Positions 60,167 through 64,000 of a DNA stretch of 64,000 nucleotides are shown here, one piece after another (the first letter of the stretch is position 1; each line of letters opens with the position of its first letter). Under the pieces are notes generated by a model. It had not been told where the DNA came from and searched no databases. It was given only the letters and a program-made list of their open reading frames with translations. The DNA comes from Apiotrichum sp. Y4204. Lineage: Eukaryota > Basidiomycota > Tremellomycetes > Trichosporonales > Trichosporonaceae. The stretch lies in contig JAMYHL010000008.1 of NCBI GenBank assembly GCA_025531455.1, positions 806,001-870,000 of the forward strand, given 5' to 3'. The position numbers and the translations under genes were made by a program.

Positions 60167-63100
60167 TTACGCATTCTTGCTGAGGAAGTTGTCCATCGAG
60201 AGCTCGGCATACTCGTCCTCTGGCGGGAGGTCTTCGAGACTGCATGTTAGTTCCAACTTCGATCTTTTCACCTACCCTTCGAGGACCCTGGAGAGGCCGC
60301 TGCCACCAGCCGCGGCAGCAGCCTTGGGCTTGTCGCCGTCGGCAGAGACCTTGAAGAGGTCGAGCACCTCGCCGGTATTCATGGATCCGAGACCGGCGTT
60401 CTGCTGCGTGACGACCGACGACGCAATGTTGAGCTTGAACCGCTGAAGACTGTCTGTCAGTAAAAGTCTGTAGTATTATTACCCACCCCATGATCTTCTC
60501 CTCGAGCGTGCCGCGCGTGATGAGGCGGTAGACGTTGACGACGCGCTTCTGGCCGAGTCGGTGCGCGCGGTCCATTGCCTGAAGGTCCTTCATCGGGTTC
60601 CAGTCGTGGTCGACGAAGATGACGGTATCCGCGCCCGTGAGGTTGAGGCCGAGACCACCGACGCTCGTCGTGAGGAGCAAGACGTCGATCTTTGGGTCGG
60701 CGTTGAACGTCTCGACAATCGCGTGCCGCTTGCGCGGGTCGGTCGCGCCGTCCAGGCGCATGTACGATACGCTCGGCATCTGGCTGCGGAAGAGATCGGT
60801 CTCGATGAGGTCGAGCATCGGGCGCAGCTGGCAGAAGATGAGCACGCGGTGTGATCCCGTAAACGGCCCCGAGCCGTCAAGGCGGTCGGCGGCGTTGGAG
60901 CTGACGCCGATGCCGCAGTCGGTGAGCAGCTGCTTGAGCGCCTCGAGCTTGGGCGCGTGCGAGATGTCATGCAGCGGCGGCACCTTGCCGAGCTTCTTCT
61001 CCACGGTCGCGAGCGCAGACTTGTCCTCACGGAGCACGAGAGCAGGGTGGTTGCACAGCTTGCGAAGGTACTGCAGCGACTGGAAGACGTGCTGCTGTCC
61101 AGAGCCGCCGCTTTCAGCCGCAATAACCTCGCCCGCCTCCTCGGCTGCGCGGGAGCGCGAGAACTCGTCGTACATGACGCGCTGGAGGTCGGACAAATCG
61201 CAGTAGTAGTCCTGGATAATCTTCGGCGGCAGATCCTTGAGGACATCCTCCTTGAGACGACGGAGGAGGAACGGAAGGACCTGCTTGTGCAGTGCCTCGA
61301 GCGCCGAGGCAGCCGCTTCGCGTTCCTTTGGCGTCGCCTTGCCGTCTCGGTCAGCGAGGATAGGTTTGGAGAAGCGGTCGTTGAACGTCCTCTCGGTTCC
61401 CAGGAATCCAGGCATGAGAAAATCGAACAGTGACCACAACTCCAGCACGTTATTCTGGATAGGCGTGCCGGACAGGAGAAGACGGTGCTGGGCGCGGATC
61501 TGCTTGACCGCCTGAGTGAGCTTGGTCTTGGGGTTCTTGATCACGTGGCCCTCGTCGAGCACGCAGTACAGCCAGTTCATGCGGCTGAGGTCGGCAATGT
61601 CATTGCGCACCGCCTCGTACGAGGTGATCACCACGTCGTAGTGTGAGAACGACGGGCGGATTTGCGCGCGCTGGACCGCGTTGCCGACGTACTGCAATGG
61701 GCGGAGGTCGTCGGTGAACTTGAGGATCTCGTGGTACCAGTGTCCGATAAGGGTCGGCGGGCAGACTATGAGGGACGGGAGGTGCGCCGAGTCGACGGAC
61801 CGCGTCGTCTTGTACCGCATCTTGCGTTCGTGGATCATAGACCCAACGATACAGATGGTCTGGAGCGACTTGCCGAGACCCATGTCGTCACACAAGATGC
61901 CGTGCAGCTGGTACTTGGAAAGGAAGGCGAGCCAGCTGACACCGTCCTTCTGGTACTGACGGAGCTCGGCCTTGATCTCGATTGGAAGGGCGTATTGCTC
62001 CGCACGCGAGCCGTCGAGGAGCTGGGCAAGGAAGCGACGCTCCTCGTCACGCTTGGCAAGGAGTTCTGGCGAGAAGCCAGGAGGATCAGGAATACCAGCC
62101 TCCAGAGGCACCATCTTGACCAGCGCGGCGAATGTGCTCGTCGCCAGGAGGCGGACACTCTCGTCCGAGTCTGACATGCGGCCGAGGACGGGGACGATAA
62201 GGAAGAGTACGTAAGGCAGCGCTTTGATGTCGAGCAGCTTGATGATGTGGTGGATGGCCTCCACCGCGCCTTGGCGCGAGTGCACGCGCTCAGCGTCACC
62301 GACGAGAGGAACGAGGTCGTTAACGACGATCCGCATGCCCTCCTCGGTCGCCACGTCGCAGAGCGTAGCAAGAGTGCGTGCAGCGGCATTGCGAATGACC
62401 GCGAAGGACGACTGCAGCGCCACAATGAGAGAAGGGAACAGGCCGGCAAGCCGCTCGTGGTGCGCGGGGTCCAGCTCGGGGGCGACGAGGCGAAGCGACG
62501 TGAGTGCGTCCACGAGATTCTGGCCACGGCCGGCCTTTTCGTCCTCGGGAGCCAGCTTCGCGTCAAGAGTAACGCAGTCCTCCTCCGCAAGGCGGAGCGG
62601 TGCACTGAGTCCCTCCCAAAAGGTTGGAAGCGCGTCGAAGAGAGTCGCGCCAAAGCGGCGGGCAGTGGCGCCGAGGGCAGCAAGCGCGCCGCGACGAGTG
62701 ACCCTCGCGGCGATCTGCTTCTCCGACTCCTCGAGAACCTGCACACCACCGCGGCGTGTGACCGGTGCCGCGGCGGGTGTGTCCTTTAGCGACAGAATGC
62801 CATCGGTGCTGGTGGTGAAGACTGGGGTGACAGATACGTCTGAGTTGAGGAACGCGAACAGGTTGCTGATCACCTTTTCCGTCGGGTTAACCGGGGCGGT
62901 GAACTGGGGCGATGCGCAGTATGCGATGAACGCGCCGACGCTCTCTGCTGCGCGGGCCTGGAGGAGCACGGACTCATCCTTCTTGACCGCGTCCATGACG
63001 GCCTTGACAACAGGGCCGACCTTGGGTGGCATGGTGGTGAGCGCAATGAGGGCGCCGGCCACGCTGGCGGCCACCTGGATATCCAGGCGTTCCTTCATGG

Positions 63101-64000
63101 CACTGAAGTAACCGATGGAGGCAAGAGCCTTGCGCTGGCGGTCGCGGAGGTTGGCCAGTGCGGCCTTGGCAGCTGCACCACGGAGAAGACCGGTGAGCGC
63201 CTCGAAGGTCGGTCCAACTGCGCGACGGGCAGTGTCCAGGGTGAAGGCACCTTCGCCGCCAAGCGGGTCGACCTTGGAGGGGAGCTCCGGAATGCGGTCC
63301 TTCTTGACCTTGCCCTCGGTGGTGAACGCGGTGAACAGCGCGCGAACCTCGGTGTACACGCGTGTCAGGGCCGTGGACATTTCGACGTACGTCGCACGCG
63401 GGGCGAGGAGGCTGATGAGCGTTGGGCCCAGATCGGCCGCCTGGGCTTCGGCTGGCGCCATGAGTGCCCATTCTTGCACGATCGTCGAGGCGAGGAAGAC
63501 CTGGTGCGCGCCTGCCGAGCCGAGATACTTCTTGATCAAGTCGATGTCATCAAACATGTGCTCGTACCGCCGCAGCAGTGCGAGCGCCGTGGCTGCCGCG
63601 ATGCGAGTCTCGAGAACGGTATCGGTCGAGATGAGACTCATGTCACCAGCAAACATAGCCTTGTCGACATCATGTCCGCGCACACGGCGACCAACAAACA
63701 GCGACTCATCCAGTGGCGAGCCGACGGGTGTCATGACGATCGCGTACCAGTCCTCAATGTTGGGTCCCACAGTGTCGTCAAGGTTGGTGCTGGCGAAGAC
63801 CGCCTCGAGTGCGCGCGCGGACACCTCGCGGATCTCCACGCGATCCTCGAGAACAAGGTTCTGGAAGAGAAGAGACAGCAGGTCCGCTCGGACCCAGTCG
63901 CCTGGGAGAGCTGGTACCGTGACAAGCACGAGCAGCGCCTTGGCGACGGCAAGGCGAACCGCCGCGATGGGGTGGCGGATGAACGCGTAGATGCGCGAGA
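60167..64000 (-). CDS. MOT1: TBP-associated SNF2-family ATPase Mot1 (C-terminal part)
   Basis: Mot1/BTAF1 removes TATA-binding protein from DNA using ATP. The gene runs off the right edge, so the N-terminal HEAT repeats and TBP-binding part are mostly missing. About 1250 residues are visible, with two short introns near the 3' end (60450-60486 and ~60240-60275). Visible order: HEAT-like repeats (about 62000-64000), then the SNF2 motor: ELRQYQKDGVSWLAFLSKYQ, LCDDMGLGKSLQTICIVGSM (Walker A), ITSYEAVRNDI, DEGHVIKN (motif II), LLSGTPIQNNVLELWSLFDF (motif III), VSYMRLDGATDPRKR, TTSVGGLGLNLTGADTVIF and DRAHRLGQKRVVNVYRLI. After the motor, LQRFKLNIASSVVTQQNAGL and LPPEDEYAELSMDNFL are typical Mot1 C-terminal motifs. 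The stop is at 60167. Confidence 0.96.

Overview
The window is nuclear DNA of a basidiomycete fungus, most likely a tremellomycete yeast of the Trichosporonales type (Trichosporon, Cutaneotrichosporon or Apiotrichum). This placement is inferred from gene content and architecture, not from a marker gene. Genes carry many very short GT-AG introns (about 36-60 nt) with CTGAC/CTAAC-like branch sites. Coding DNA is GC-rich, promoters and 5' leaders are pyrimidine-rich, and genes are tightly packed in divergent and convergent pairs. I found no rRNA, tRNA, CRISPR, virus or intact transposon.

Layout. Positions 1-12236 hold no gene I can support. They contain degraded-looking sequence, small repeats, C and G runs and, at the right end, a long pyrimidine-rich leader of an HMG-box transcription factor (12237-13626). 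After another gene-poor 3.5 kb come a leukotriene A4 hydrolase-type aminopeptidase (17150-19912, minus), a class I ER alpha-mannosidase GH47 (20306-22594), a GH63 glycosidase with a long N-terminal extension (22970-27047), a CYSTM tail protein (27931-29134), an ataxin-2/Pbp1-like LsmAD protein (29668-32537, minus), and a large Ig-like (ASH/Hydin-type) protein joined in frame to a riboflavin-type deaminase (34831-40324, minus). The right part is dense housekeeping: ERV14/cornichon (43304-44292, minus), an RRM protein (44705-45677), NOP16 (45936-46725, minus), proteasome alpha1 SCL1 (47216-48362, minus), an LLPH/YBL028C-like protein (48797-49230), a TTC27/EMW1 TPR protein (49613-52591, minus), a FUN14 protein (52676-53568), an unrecognised repeat protein with a Lys/Ala tail (53952-56539), a small Cys-rich orphan (56612-56998, minus), ATP10 (57572-58833, minus), a mitochondrial ribosomal protein (59268-59948) and the C-terminal two thirds of MOT1 (60167 to beyond 64000, minus).

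Themes. Secretory and glycan processing (GH47, GH63, ERV14), mRNA control (Pbp1-like, RRM), ribosome assembly (NOP16, LLPH-like), proteasome and transcription (SCL1, MOT1), and mitochondria (ATP10, mitoribosomal protein, FUN14). Several pairs share short divergent promoters. For most multi-exon genes I summed the exons by hand and found an in-frame total ending at the stop. The most unusual item is the predicted Ig-like/deaminase fusion.
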